From Chelativorans sp. ZYF759 (GTDB lineage Bacteria; Pseudomonadota; Alphaproteobacteria; Rhizobiales; Rhizobiaceae): a stretch of DNA of 64,000 nt. Shown in pieces: positions 1 to 8,458 of the stretch (position 1 is its first letter; each line of letters begins with the position of its first letter). Made by a program: the position numbers and the translations under genes. The notes beneath the pieces were generated by a model that was not told where the DNA came from, did not search any database, and saw only the letters and a program-made list of their open reading frames with translations. The stretch is taken from NCBI RefSeq assembly GCF_012911015.1, contig NZ_WVVV01000015.1, forward strand, positions 1-64,000, in the 5' to 3' direction.

Positions 1-1
1 C

Positions 2-73
2 GCGGCAGCCCCGGCCGGCGGCGATGCGGGCCGCCGCCGCGGCGGCCGCGAGGCAAGGCTGGCGCGGGGATAG
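2..73 (+). CDS. 3' end of an unidentified gene (partial)
   Basis: An open frame enters the window and ends with TAG at 71-73. Its last residues are Gly/Ala/Arg-rich, ending GREARLARG. Basic tails of this kind occur on proteins encoded next to corrinoid methyltransferases in rhizobia, so a corrinoid-system partner of the next gene is possible, but this is inference. A second open frame ends at 94-96, so even the reading frame is not certain. Too little is visible to name the gene. Confidence 0.3.
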   Translation, partial: AAAPAGGDAGRRRGGREARLARG

Positions 74-102
74 GCGAAACGTCGAATGCAGGTTGACCGG
101 AA

Positions 103-2160
103 TTGACCTCCCCCCAGACCCTCGACCCGCTGGTCCTCTTCATGCCGTCCGGCAAGCGCGGGCGCTTTCCCATCGGCACGCCCATCCTCGACGCCGCGCG
201 CGAGCTCGGCGTCTATGTCGAGAGCGTGTGCGGCGGCCGGGCGACCTGCGGGCGCTGCCAGGTCGAGGTGCAGGAAGGCATCTTCGCCAAGCACAAGATC
301 AATTCCACCCTCGACCACATCTCCCCCGTCGGCGCCAAGGAGCGCCGCTATGCCGAAAAGCGCGAGCTGGCGCCCGGCCGCAGGCTCTCCTGCTCGGCCA
401 CCATCCAGGGCGACCTCGTCATCGACGTGCCCCAGGACGTCCAGATCAACGCCCAGATCGTGCGCAAATCGCCGATCGAGCGCGTCATCGAGCGCAACCC
501 CGCCGTCCAGCTCTGCTATGTCGAGGTCGACGAGCCCGACATGCACAAGCCGCTCGGCGATCTCGACCGGCTCAAGGTCAGGCTGGAGGCCGAATGGGGC
601 TGGGAAGATCTGCTCGTCTCCCAGCATCTCCTGCCGCAGGTCCAGTCGATCCTGCGCAAGGGCAATTGGGGCGTCACCGCCGCCATCCACCGCGATCTCG
701 ATTCCTCGCGTCCCACCATCATCGCGCTCTGGCCGGGATTGAAGAACGAGGCCTACGGCATCGCCTGCGACATCGGTTCCACCACCGTCGCGATGCACCT
801 CGTCTCACTGCTTTCGGGGCGTGTGGCGGCCTCCGTCGGCGCCCAGAACCCGCAGATCCGCTTCGGCGAGGATCTGATGAGCCGCGTCTCCTATGTCATG
901 ATGCAGCCCGAAGGCCGCGAGGCCATGACGAAGGCCGTTCGCGGCGCCATCAACGACCTCGTCGCCAAGGCCTGCCGCGAGGGCGAGGTGGAAGCCGATT
1001 CCATCCTCGACGCCGTCTTTGTCGGCAACCCGATCATGCATCACCTCTTCCTCGGCATCGATCCGACAGAGCTCGGCCAGGCGCCCTTCGCGCTCGCCGT
1101 CTCGGGCGAGGTCCATACATGGGCCAGCGAACTGGCGCTCACAATCAATGTCGGCGCGCGCGTCTACGTGCTGCCCTGCATCGCCGGCCATGTCGGTGCC
1201 GACGCGGCCGGCGCCGTTCTATCGGAAGGCCCGCACCGCCAGGACCGCATGATGCTGCTCGTCGATGTCGGCACCAATGCCGAAATCGTGCTGGGCAACT
1301 CGAAGCGCATGGTCGCCGCCTCCTCGCCCACCGGGCCCGCCTTCGAGGGCGCGGAGATTTCGGCCGGCCAGCGTGCCGCCCCCGGTGCGATCGAGCGGGT
1401 TCGGATCGATCCGGCCACGCTGGAGCCGCGCTTCAGGATCATCGGCTCCGACCTCTGGTCCGACGAGCCGGGCTTCGCGGAAGCCGCCGAGCAGCTCGGC
1501 ATCACCGGCATCTGCGGGTCTGCCATCATCGAGGTCGTGGCGGAGATGTATCTGGCCGGCATCATCTCCGAAGACGGTGTCGTCGACGGCGAGATGGCCG
1601 CCCGCACCCCGCGCATCGTCCAGACCGGCCGCACCTGGGCCTATGTGCTGCACGACGGCAAGCAGAAGCATCTCGTCACCCAGAACGACGTGCGCGCGAT
1701 CCAGCTGGCCAAGGCCGCGCTCTATGCGGGTATCCGGCTTCTGATGGAAAAGCAGGGTGTCGAAAAGGTCGACACGATCGGCTTCGCCGGCGCCTTCGGC
1801 TCCTTCATCGATCCCAAATACGCGATGGTGCTGGGCCTCATCCCGGACTGCCCCCTGTCGGAGGTCAAGGCGGTGGGCAACGCGGCCGGCACGGGCGCCC
1901 TGATGGCGCTTCTCAACCGCGAGTACCGACGCGAGATCGAGACGACGGTGAAGTGGATCGAGAAGATCGAGACGGCGCTGGAGCCGCGCTTCCAGCAGCT
2001 CTTCATCGACGCCATGGCCATCCCGAACCGGATCGACCCTTTCCCAAACCTCGCCGCCGCGGTGCCCCTCCCGGAGCGCCGCATGGCAACGGCCAACGGC
2101 GAGTCGGCGCCCCGCCGGCGCTCGCGCGAGGAGCGCGCGGCGCGGCGGGCGCGCGACTGA
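103..2160 (+). CDS. ASKHA-domain corrinoid activation protein with N-terminal 2Fe-2S ferredoxin (RamA/RACo-like)
   Basis: The family reductively reactivates the Co(II) form of corrinoid proteins using ATP, so that they can accept methyl groups again. Residues 1-100 form a plant-type ferredoxin domain with Cys43, Cys49, Cys52 and Cys97 (CX5CX2C and a distal Cys). The rest is the ASKHA ATPase-like domain (DUF4445 type), with Gly-rich phosphate-binding stretches such as ACDIGSTTVAM and LVDVGTNAEIVLG. The 685-aa length fits the alphaproteobacterial group. Start is TTG at 103: the frame is closed at 94-96, and the next Met (142) would remove the conserved first strand. The C-terminus is a short Arg-rich tail. 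In related genomes such genes sit with MttB-type methyltransferases, and here sarcosine genes lie 11-19 kb away. The exact partner is unknown. Confidence 0.85.
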   Translation: MTSPQTLDPLVLFMPSGKRGRFPIGTPILDAARELGVYVESVCGGRATCGRCQVEVQEGIFAKHKINSTLDHISPVGAKERRYAEKRELAPGRRLSCSATIQGDLVIDVPQDVQINAQIVRKSPIERVIERNPAVQLCYVEVDEPDMHKPLGDLDRLKVRLEAEWGWEDLLVSQHLLPQVQSILRKGNWGVTAAIHRDLDSSRPTIIALWPGLKNEAYGIACDIGSTTVAMHLVSLLSGRVAASVGAQNPQIRFGEDLMSRVSYVMMQPEGREAMTKAVRGAINDLVAKACREGEVEADSILDAVFVGNPIMHHLFLGIDPTELGQAPFALAVSGEVHTWASELALTINVGARVYVLPCIAGHVGADAAGAVLSEGPHRQDRMMLLVDVGTNAEIVLGNSKRMVAASSPTGPAFEGAEISAGQRAAPGAIERVRIDPATLEPRFRIIGSDLWSDEPGFAEAAEQLGITGICGSAIIEVVAEMYLAGIISEDGVVDGEMAARTPRIVQTGRTWAYVLHDGKQKHLVTQNDVRAIQLAKAALYAGIRLLMEKQGVEKVDTIGFAGAFGSFIDPKYAMVLGLIPDCPLSEVKAVGNAAGTGALMALLNREYRREIETTVKWIEKIETALEPRFQQLFIDAMAIPNRIDPFPNLAAAVPLPERRMATANGESAPRRRSREERAARRARD

Positions 2161-2171
2161 TGCGTCAGTCG
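2154..2171. terminator. Hairpin shared by two convergent stop codons
   Basis: A perfect 7-bp stem (CGACTGA / TCAGTCG, loop TGCG) contains the TGA of the corrinoid activator in one arm and the TGA of ligD in the other. The genes end 4 bp apart. There is no T-tract on either side, so it is a terminator-like or RNA-stabilising hairpin rather than a classical intrinsic terminator. Confidence 0.35.
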
Positions 2172-4702
2172 ATCTCGGCGTCGACTGCCTTCAGCATCTT
2201 CGCCGTTATGGACTGGCGCCAATTGGAAGCCTCCGCCCAGGGATCGGCAGCCTTCAGCCGCTTCTCCATGTCGCCGATGCGGAAGCTGTTGGCGGCCTTC
2301 AGCGATTTCAGCTCGTCCCAGGAGACCGGCACCGCGACCGGCGCGCCTTCCCGCGATCTCGTCGAATAGGGAGCGATCGCCGTCGCCCCGCGCTCATTGC
2401 GCAGCCAGTCGATGAATATGCGCCCCTTGCGCTTGGCCTTGGAGGCCTGAGCGACATACCGGTCCGGCTCTTCTTGCGCCAGCATCCGCGCAAAACCGCG
2501 TGAAAAACCTTTCACCTCCGGCCATGCCGCTCGCCGCGTCAGCGGGGCGATGACGTGGACGCCCTTTCCGCCGGTGACCAGCGGGACCGTCGCCAGACCC
2601 AGGTTGGACAGCCTGTCCCTGATGTCGAAGGCCGCGCCCTTCAGGTCCTCGAAATCCAGCCCTTCGTCCGGATCGAGGTCGAACACCAGCCGGTCGGGCC
2701 TTTCCAGCACGTCGCCGCGCGAGCCCCAGATATGAAATTCGAGCGTGCCCATCTGCACGCCGGCCACCAGCGAGGACAGCGTGTCGAGCCGCAGATAGGT
2801 CGCCTTGCCGCCGTCCTTCTCGGCAATCTCCTGCCGTTTCATGGCGGCGGGAAAACCCTTGTGGTCGTGGCGCTGGAAGAAGCATTGCCCGCCCTCGCCT
2901 TCGGGACAGCGCACGAGGCTGACCAGCCGACCCTCGACCAGCGGCAGCATGCGTTCGGCCACGCGCTCGTAATGGGCCGCCAGGTCGGCTTTGGTCAGGC
3001 CCTGCCCCTCGAACAGCACCTTGTCGGGGCTGGAAAGCTTCACGCCCGCGATCCGGTCGCGCGTCTCGTGGCTTGTCATGGCCTGTCCTCCGGCTTCTTC
3101 CAGAACCACTTCCGCTGCGTCCTTGTCGCCGCGGATCCCTTTCAGAACGCCGTGCCGCACCACGCCATCGGCAGTAAACTCGGCGAAATCCACCTCGACG
3201 ACCAGATCCGGTGTGACGAAGCGCGCGCCTCTGGCCACGTCTCTGGGCAGGCTGTCGAAGGGCGATGTTTTCCGCGCCCGGCTGGGCAGGGTCTCTCCCA
3301 GTTCTTCGAGCGTGCCGGCCGAAAAACTCCCGACGCGTCCCTTGTAGACGAATTTGCCATCTTCCTGCACGCCGATCAGGACGGAAGAGAAGGGCCGGGC
3401 CCTTTTGTCGGTCGGCGAAAAGCCGCCGATCACGAATTCCTGCCGGCGTGTGCACTTGACCTTCAGCCAGTCCTTGCTGCGGCCGGAACCATATGGTGCA
3501 TCGGCCCGCTTGGCGATTATGCCTTCATGTCCCGCCCGGCAGATCTCCGCGAAGACCTTTTCGGCATTGCCGCGCACATGGTCCGAATAGACCAGCGCGC
3601 CCTGCCCGCGTCCCACGATCTTCTCCAGCCGTTCCTTGCGTTCGGTCAGCGGCAGGTCGGCGATCTCCTTGCCGTCCTCCATGATCAGGTCGAAGACGAA
3701 GCAGGACATGTCGCCGCCCTGCTTGATCGCCTTCTGCAGCGAGGAAAAATCCGTGCGTCCCTTGCCGTCGAAGGCGACGATCTCGCCGTCGATCAGCGTG
3801 CCGTCCGTATTGAGCGCGGCGGCGGCCGCGGCGATGCCGGGAAACTTGTCCGTCCAGTCCTTACCGTTCCGTGTGAAGATGCGCGCCTTGCCGCCGGCCA
3901 CCGCGATCAGCGTCCGGTAGCCGTCATATTTGAGTTCCGAGAGCCATTCGCTGCCCTCCGGCGCATCTGCGACCAGTGTCGCCAGCTGTGGTTCGCGCCA
4001 GCGCGGCATCTTCGCCTTGGAAGCCTTCGGCGCGCCAGCCTTCTGGGGCGGCATGGAGGCCCTCTTGGCGGCCGCCGCCTTCGGCTTGTCCGTCAGATCG
4101 CTTGCCGCGAGCGCGCGCCCGCCCTTCGCGATCTGGTTCATGGTCCGGTCGGTGGCGACCGACTTCTGGTACTTGCGGGTGATGTCGCCGCGTGTCGTCG
4201 CCACCTCGTCCTTGTGCTTGATCAGCAGCCAGTTCTCGCGCTTCTCGCCCTTACGGGGCTTCATGCGCACCAGCGCCCAGCTGCCCTTCATGCGCTCGCC
4301 ATGCAGCGTGAATCCGAGCTTGCCTTGTCTGAGCCCTTCCTCAGGATCGTTTTCCGGCTCCCAGCTGCCGCGGTCCCATAGCATCACCGTCCCGCCACCA
4401 TATTGTTTGGGCGGGATCACGCCCTCGAATTCGCCATAGGCGAGCGGGTGGTCCTCGGTTCTGACGGCCAGGCGCTTTTCGGACGTGTCGAGGCTCGGAC
4501 CGCGCGTTACCGCCCAGCTTTTTAGGACCCCGCCCCATTCCAGGCGGAAATCGAAATGCAGGCGCGTGGCATCGTGTTTCTGGACCACGAAGGAGAGATT
4601 GCCCTCGGCCCCGCGCGGTTCATGCTTGGCGCCCGGCTCCGGCGTCAGGGAAAAATCCCGCTTGTCGCGGTATTCCTTCAGCAGTGTATCGCCCTTCCCC
4701 AT
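2165..4702 (-). CDS. ligD: Multifunctional DNA ligase D (NHEJ)
   Basis: LigD processes and seals double-strand breaks held by Ku. Three domains are visible in the order usual for rhizobia. The 3'-phosphoesterase is at about 1-165, with QKHD, LHFDFR and a conserved DHP. An Ala/Lys linker spans 200-235. The ATP-dependent ligase is at about 236-540, with motif I ELKYDGYR and the lysine that forms the AMP adduct at 258. The primase-polymerase is at about 560-845, with metal-binding FDLD (Asp675, Asp677) and IFID (Asp765). At 845 aa it is full length. It starts 7 bp after ku, so the two are almost certainly one operon. Its stop lies in a hairpin shared with the convergent gene. Confidence 0.97.
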   Translation of the reverse strand: MGKGDTLLKEYRDKRDFSLTPEPGAKHEPRGAEGNLSFVVQKHDATRLHFDFRLEWGGVLKSWAVTRGPSLDTSEKRLAVRTEDHPLAYGEFEGVIPPKQYGGGTVMLWDRGSWEPENDPEEGLRQGKLGFTLHGERMKGSWALVRMKPRKGEKRENWLLIKHKDEVATTRGDITRKYQKSVATDRTMNQIAKGGRALAASDLTDKPKAAAAKRASMPPQKAGAPKASKAKMPRWREPQLATLVADAPEGSEWLSELKYDGYRTLIAVAGGKARIFTRNGKDWTDKFPGIAAAAAALNTDGTLIDGEIVAFDGKGRTDFSSLQKAIKQGGDMSCFVFDLIMEDGKEIADLPLTERKERLEKIVGRGQGALVYSDHVRGNAEKVFAEICRAGHEGIIAKRADAPYGSGRSKDWLKVKCTRRQEFVIGGFSPTDKRARPFSSVLIGVQEDGKFVYKGRVGSFSAGTLEELGETLPSRARKTSPFDSLPRDVARGARFVTPDLVVEVDFAEFTADGVVRHGVLKGIRGDKDAAEVVLEEAGGQAMTSHETRDRIAGVKLSSPDKVLFEGQGLTKADLAAHYERVAERMLPLVEGRLVSLVRCPEGEGGQCFFQRHDHKGFPAAMKRQEIAEKDGGKATYLRLDTLSSLVAGVQMGTLEFHIWGSRGDVLERPDRLVFDLDPDEGLDFEDLKGAAFDIRDRLSNLGLATVPLVTGGKGVHVIAPLTRRAAWPEVKGFSRGFARMLAQEEPDRYVAQASKAKRKGRIFIDWLRNERGATAIAPYSTRSREGAPVAVPVSWDELKSLKAANSFRIGDMEKRLKAADPWAEASNWRQSITAKMLKAVDAEID

Positions 4703-4709
4703 GGCGACC

Positions 4710-5555
4710 TCAGGCGGACTTCTTGCGCCGCGAGGTGGCGGAGGATGCGGCGCGCTTCTTGCCGCCGCCGCTGTCTTCGAGGCTCTTCTTCAGCGCCGAC
4801 ATGAGGTCGACCACATTGTCGCCCTTGGGACGGCTCCCGCCGCTCTCCACCGAGACCTTGCTCTTGCGACCCTTCGACTTGTCGGCCACCAACTGGCGGA
4901 TGGCATCGGCATAGCGGTCCTTGAAGGCGCCGGCATCGAAGGGCGCGGTCTTTTTCTCGATCAGGTCGGCGGCGACCGAAAGCAGCTCCTTCTCCGCCTT
5001 CTTTTTCGAGATCGACGAGAAGAAGGGGTCTGTTTTGCGGATCTCCTCTTCGTAGTGGAGCGTCTCGAGCAACAGCCCGCTGCCGCATGGCCGCACCGCG
5101 ACCAGATACTCGCGCCCGCGCATGGCGAGCTGCCCGAGGCCGGCCTTGCGGCTCTGGGCGAGCGCGTCGCGCACCACCCGGAAGGCGTCTTCGGCGAGTT
5201 CGTCGGTCGGCGCCAGAAAATAGGGCTTGTCGAAATAGATCGGCGGGATCTCGGTGATGTCGACGAACTGGATGAGTTCAAGCGTCTTTTTGGTCTCGAG
5301 CTTGATGCGATCGATCTCTTTCGGCTCGATCAGCACATATTCGTCGCTCTCGACCTCGTAACCCTTCCAGATGTCGTCGGCATCGACAGGTCCGATGCCC
5401 GGCACCACCTTCTCGTAGCGGACGGGTTTGCCCGACGGCTTGTGGATCTGGCGAAAGGAGATGCTCGATCCGCTGTTGGTGGCAGAATACATCTCGACCG
5501 GAATCGAGACGAGCGAGAGCCGCAACTGGCCCTTCCAGACAGGTCGGACAGCCAT
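4710..5555 (-). CDS. ku: Ku protein (NHEJ end-binding)
   Basis: Homodimeric bacterial Ku rings DNA ends and recruits LigD. The 281-aa length and the start (MAVRPVWKGQLRLSLVSIPV) are typical, followed by the Ku beta-barrel core. The C-terminal 30 residues are Ser/Lys/Arg-rich (GGGKKRAASSATSRRKKS), as in Ku proteins whose basic tail binds DNA. The ATG at 5555 has a GGGAG ribosome site 9 nt ahead. It is first gene of a ku-ligD operon. A possible general-stress promoter lies 41-66 bp upstream (separate entry). Confidence 0.97.
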   Translation of the reverse strand: MAVRPVWKGQLRLSLVSIPVEMYSATNSGSSISFRQIHKPSGKPVRYEKVVPGIGPVDADDIWKGYEVESDEYVLIEPKEIDRIKLETKKTLELIQFVDITEIPPIYFDKPYFLAPTDELAEDAFRVVRDALAQSRKAGLGQLAMRGREYLVAVRPCGSGLLLETLHYEEEIRKTDPFFSSISKKKAEKELLSVAADLIEKKTAPFDAGAFKDRYADAIRQLVADKSKGRKSKVSVESGGSRPKGDNVVDLMSALKKSLEDSGGGKKRAASSATSRRKKSA

Positions 5556-5595
5556 GACAAATTACTCCCGAATCAACGCAGAACCCATGCGCCTG

Positions 5596-5621
5596 AAAGC
5601 CGTGGCGCTGAAAATGGTTCC
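5596..5621 (-). promoter_or_regulatory. Possible EcfG-type promoter of ku-ligD
   Basis: On the minus strand GGAACC is followed after 16 nt by CTTT, one mismatch from the alphaproteobacterial general-stress consensus GGAAC-N16/17-CGTT. It lies 41-66 bp before the ku start. RpoE2 control of some ku genes is reported, as I recall, for Sinorhizobium. The -10 mismatch keeps this tentative. Confidence 0.3.
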
Positions 5622-5701
5622 CCCGCCCTGCCTGGCACCCGGCAATCGTTGCGATCCCCGGGTCACGGAGTCATACTAAAGTCTGATCCACCCGCCCTCG
5701 C

Positions 5702-5722
5702 CGACAGCCGGTCCGGCTGTCG
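5702..5722. promoter_or_regulatory. Perfect 10-bp inverted repeat in the ku / hydrolase divergent region
   Basis: CGACAGCCGG, one T, then CCGGCTGTCG. It ends 24 bp before the hydrolase ATG and lies about 147 bp before ku. It could be an operator for the hydrolase gene or an RNA hairpin in its leader. No regulator gene is directly attached to it; the nearest is the LysR gene at 6689-7588. Confidence 0.35.
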
Positions 5723-5746
5723 CGCAATCCCGATCGAGTTCCCGCC

Positions 5747-6676
5747 ATGCAGTCCCTGAAGTCCCGCCTCGTCGCCTTCGTCCTGCGTCACACCCGCAAG
5801 AAGGCCTTCCGGAGCCCTGAGGGCTTGCAGGCGCTGATCGAGCGGACCCGCAAGATCCAGGATCACCGTCCGCCGCCGAAAGTGGCGTCCCGCCTCGACA
5901 TCGAGACGCGAGAGATCGCCGGATGGCCCGTCTACGAGGCGCGGCCAAAAGGGTCGACGCCTGCCCGCCGCATTCTGTACCTCCACGGCGGCGCCTTCTG
6001 TTTCGAGCTGACGCCCTTTCACTGGCGGCTGATCGCCGAGATGGCCGAACGCCTCGGCGCCCATGTGAGCGTGCCGATCTATCCCCTTGCCCCGGAACAC
6101 GATTTCCACGATGCCTATGCCTTCGCCGGCGCGGTGTGGCGCGATGTCGTAACCCATGATGACGAAGTCATCGTGATGGGCGATTCGGCGGGCGGCACCA
6201 TGGCCCTCGTGCTCTCGATGATGGCCGCCAAGGAAGGCTGGGCGCGGGCGTCGCGCCTCGTCCTGATATCGCCGGCCGTCGACGCCACCCTGGCCAACCC
6301 GCGCACGCACGAGATTGCGCTGATCGATCCCTGGCTGGACATTCCGGGCGGCAGATACGCCTTCGAGCAGTTCGCCGCGGATGTGGAATTTTCGGACTGG
6401 CGCATCAGCCCGATTTTCGGGGATCTGGCCGTCCTGCCGCCGGCCCTTGTTCTCACCGGCACACACGATCTGCTTTATCCCGACACGGTCAGCTTTGCCG
6501 AGAAGGCCCGGGCAGCCGGCGTGGACGTGACCATGATGACGGCCGAGCGCATGTTCCATGTGTGGCCGTTGATCGACATGCGGGAGGCGCGTACCGCGCG
6601 CGACCGGATCGTCGAATGGCTCGAAGCTCCGCGCCCCGGCCACGCGGCCGAAGCGCGCGTCGCCGCAAAGGCCTGA
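5747..6676 (+). CDS. Alpha/beta hydrolase, HSL-type esterase
   Basis: Hormone-sensitive-lipase-family esterase of 309 aa. The oxyanion-hole motif HGG is at 80-82, the nucleophile elbow GDSAGG has Ser147, and the remaining triad residues are probably Asp241 (THDLL) and His271. It has no signal peptide, so it is cytoplasmic and probably acts on small short-chain esters. It is divergent from ku and faces a LysR gene whose end is 12 bp past its stop. The substrate is unknown. Confidence 0.88.
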   Translation: MQSLKSRLVAFVLRHTRKKAFRSPEGLQALIERTRKIQDHRPPPKVASRLDIETREIAGWPVYEARPKGSTPARRILYLHGGAFCFELTPFHWRLIAEMAERLGAHVSVPIYPLAPEHDFHDAYAFAGAVWRDVVTHDDEVIVMGDSAGGTMALVLSMMAAKEGWARASRLVLISPAVDATLANPRTHEIALIDPWLDIPGGRYAFEQFAADVEFSDWRISPIFGDLAVLPPALVLTGTHDLLYPDTVSFAEKARAAGVDVTMMTAERMFHVWPLIDMREARTARDRIVEWLEAPRPGHAAEARVAAKA

Positions 6677-6688
6677 CCGCCCGGACGA

Positions 6689-7588
6689 CTAGAAGCTGCC
6701 GGTTTCCTTGAAGGCCTCGAAGGCGGCGCGCACATGGTCGGCGGCTGCCCGCACGGGGGCCGATGGCTCTGCCGCCACGACCATGCCCAGGCTGTATTCG
6801 CCGATTTCAGGAAGTCCGTCCTTGTGGCCGAGTTCGACCAGTTCGTCGCCTATGAAGGTCTTGGGCAGAGGTGCGATGGCGAGGTCGGCCAGGATGGCGG
6901 CCCGCTGACCCGCCGTGTGGGCGCTCATATAGGCGACCCGGTAGTTTCGCCCGTCGCGACCTAGCGCCGTCAGCGCCCCTTCCCGCCAGGCACAGCCCTC
7001 TTCCCAGATCGAGACCGGCAACGGTTCGCGCATGTGCGCGCAGCCGCCCTTGGCGCCGGCCCACACGATCGGCTCCGTCAGCAGTATCTCCCCGCCAGAT
7101 GGCGGCGTCGTGCCCCGGCAGGTCAGGATCGCCATGTCGAGCGTGCGATCTGCCAGCCGCCGCTGGAGATTGGAACTCTGGTCGATCACCACGTCGACCG
7201 CCACCGAAGGGTGCGACTGGGCGAACCGCTTGAGCACATGCGGAAGCACGCGCTCGCCGAAATCGTCGGGCGATCCGAGCCGGACCACGCCCGAAATGTC
7301 CGGCATGATGAATTTCGAGACCGCCTCGCGGTTCAGCGCCAGGAGGCGCCGCGCATAGCCAAGCAGCATCTCCCCGTCGATCGTCAGCGACACCGACCGC
7401 GCGTCACGCACGAAGACGGGGCGCCCCAGCAATTCCTCGAGCCGCTTGATCTGCATCGAGACGGCGGAGGGGGTGCGGAAGACAGCGCTTGCGGCGGTCG
7501 TGAAGCTCCCGGTCTCTGCGATCGCAACGAAGGTTCGCAACAGATCGAGGTCCAGAAGCGGCAGGGGATGATTGAGAGGTGCGTTCAT
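6689..7588 (-). CDS. LysR-family regulator (possibly VtlR/LsrB-like)
   Basis: A 299-aa LysR-type regulator. The winged helix-turn-helix is at about 14-75 (LDLLRTFVAIAETGSFTTAA, PSAVSMQIKRLEELLG), followed by a substrate-binding-like effector domain. It is divergent from a cluster of tiny DUF1127-type genes. In Brucella and Agrobacterium the LysR protein VtlR activates DUF1127 small-protein genes and an sRNA, so a similar role is a reasonable inference from position. I cannot prove orthology from the sequence alone. A dyad suited to a LysR dimer lies in the intergenic region. Confidence 0.85.
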   Translation of the reverse strand: MNAPLNHPLPLLDLDLLRTFVAIAETGSFTTAASAVFRTPSAVSMQIKRLEELLGRPVFVRDARSVSLTIDGEMLLGYARRLLALNREAVSKFIMPDISGVVRLGSPDDFGERVLPHVLKRFAQSHPSVAVDVVIDQSSNLQRRLADRTLDMAILTCRGTTPPSGGEILLTEPIVWAGAKGGCAHMREPLPVSIWEEGCAWREGALTALGRDGRNYRVAYMSAHTAGQRAAILADLAIAPLPKTFIGDELVELGHKDGLPEIGEYSLGMVVAAEPSAPVRAAADHVRAAFEAFKETGSF

Positions 7589-7608
7589 GGCTCACATCAA
7601 TTTCGCTG

Positions 7609-7628
7609 AATGAAGGCATCATTTCATT
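7609..7628. promoter_or_regulatory. Candidate LysR operator in the divergent region
   Basis: AATGAA, 8 nt, TTCATT, starting 21 bp from the LysR start codon and 89-108 bp before the first DUF1127 gene. Dyads of this size in a LysR divergent promoter are usually the recognition site. Assignment rests on position and symmetry only. Confidence 0.35.
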
Positions 7629-7673
7629 TCGTTGGATTGAACGCCAGAGTGACCCCATAGTCAAGTCCTGAGA

Positions 7674-7690
7674 GCGGGCATGGTGCCCGC
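7674..7690 (+). promoter_or_regulatory. Leader hairpin before the first DUF1127 gene
   Basis: GCGGGCA / TGCCCGC with a TGG loop forms a perfect 7-bp stem. It ends 12 nt before the AAGGAG ribosome site and 26 nt before the ATG. It could protect the short mRNA or take part in post-transcriptional control. Confidence 0.35.
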
Positions 7691-7716
7691 CCGACAGGCG
7701 AAAAAGGAGTGTCACC

Positions 7717-7875
7717 ATGTTCACCATCAACGCCTTCACTCACTTCGTCGACGGGATGAAGGCCGTGCACCGCCGCCGCCAGACCGAACGCGTGCTCAGG
7801 GAACTGCCGGCCCATATCCGCAACGACATCGGGATCGAGGAACTGCCGCCGATCCCACGCCGCGTGCGGTTTTGA
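7717..7875 (+). CDS. DUF1127-family small protein (52 aa)
   Basis: A 52-aa arginine-rich protein with the DUF1127 (YjiS-like) pattern: a basic stretch (HRRRQTERVLRELP) followed by HIRNDIGI. A strong ribosome site (AAGGAG) is 8 nt before the ATG. It is first in a run of tiny genes transcribed away from the LysR gene. In Agrobacterium, DUF1127 proteins have been linked to RNA turnover, phosphate and carbon metabolism, and in Brucella to fucose use, so no function is claimed here. Confidence 0.85.
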   Translation: MFTINAFTHFVDGMKAVHRRRQTERVLRELPAHIRNDIGIEELPPIPRRVRF

Positions 7876-7886
7876 GGGTGCTGGCC

Positions 7887-8033
7887 ATGCGCCTCGTCGC
7901 CGGGCTGGCCCGCTTCCTGCGGGAGTTCGACGAGGCCTACGAGCACGCCCGCACCGGCCGCCGGCCGGCACGGCTGAACGCCCCGGGAGGCCAGCCCGGC
8001 CGTCGTGGCAGGAATTGTCACGAGACTTCGTGA
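7887..8033 (+). CDS. Small basic protein downstream of the DUF1127 gene (48 aa)
   Basis: This ORF starts at ATG 7887 (or GTG 7878), 2-11 nt after the preceding stop, which suggests translational coupling. The first half is a likely amphipathic helix (MRLVAGLARFLREFDEAYEHA) cut here to the region 1-21, followed by a Gly/Arg/Pro-rich tail. It lacks the DUF1127 core. Its coding status rests on position, composition and size of neighbours, so it is tentative. Confidence 0.45.
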   Translation: MRLVAGLARFLREFDEAYEHARTGRRPARLNAPGGQPGRRGRNCHETS

Positions 8034-8122
8034 AGACGGCGCACCCGGTCGGTTTCGGGTGTCGCCACACCCGCGCCTCGCCATGATCGAGGCACCCGCA
8101 TCCGCCTCATGGGAAGACCGCC

Positions 8123-8317
8123 ATGTCCTTGATCGACACATTCCTTCACCACCTTGCGGAACGGCGCCAACGCCGCCGACGCTATGCCGAGACGCTGGAG
8201 ATTCTCAGCTTGCCGCCCGAGATTCAGCGCGACATCATCCGCCGGGAAGACGAGTCCGACATGCCCGCGGCGCGCAGCGAACGACGGCGCGAAGCGCGCC
8301 GCGACATCGCCGCCTGA
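8123..8317 (+). CDS. Second DUF1127-like small protein (64 aa)
   Basis: A 64-aa protein with an N-terminal amphipathic helix, a basic run (ERRQRRRRYAETLEIL) and the signature LPPEIQRDI that corresponds to the LP..RDIG core of DUF1127. The C-terminus is Arg/Glu-rich. A GGGAAG ribosome site precedes the ATG. It belongs to the same small-gene run as the 52-aa protein and may be a diverged paralogue. Confidence 0.75.
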   Translation: MSLIDTFLHHLAERRQRRRRYAETLEILSLPPEIQRDIIRREDESDMPAARSERRREARRDIAA

Positions 8318-8458
8318 AGCCATGTCGCATTTGGCGCGGCCGACTTCGCTTCTGTCTCTTTCGCCGCACCATGGTGTGCATATATGTGCCCCATCTACGG
8401 CAGCCTACTTCGCCAGAAGGCCGCTCCGTGTGACACCTCGATTTGCATGGAGTCCATC

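Noticed and set aside
24-2369. 781-aa frame from the left end
   Set aside because: Overlaps the ASKHA gene in another phase; Arg/Ala-rich nonsense composition.
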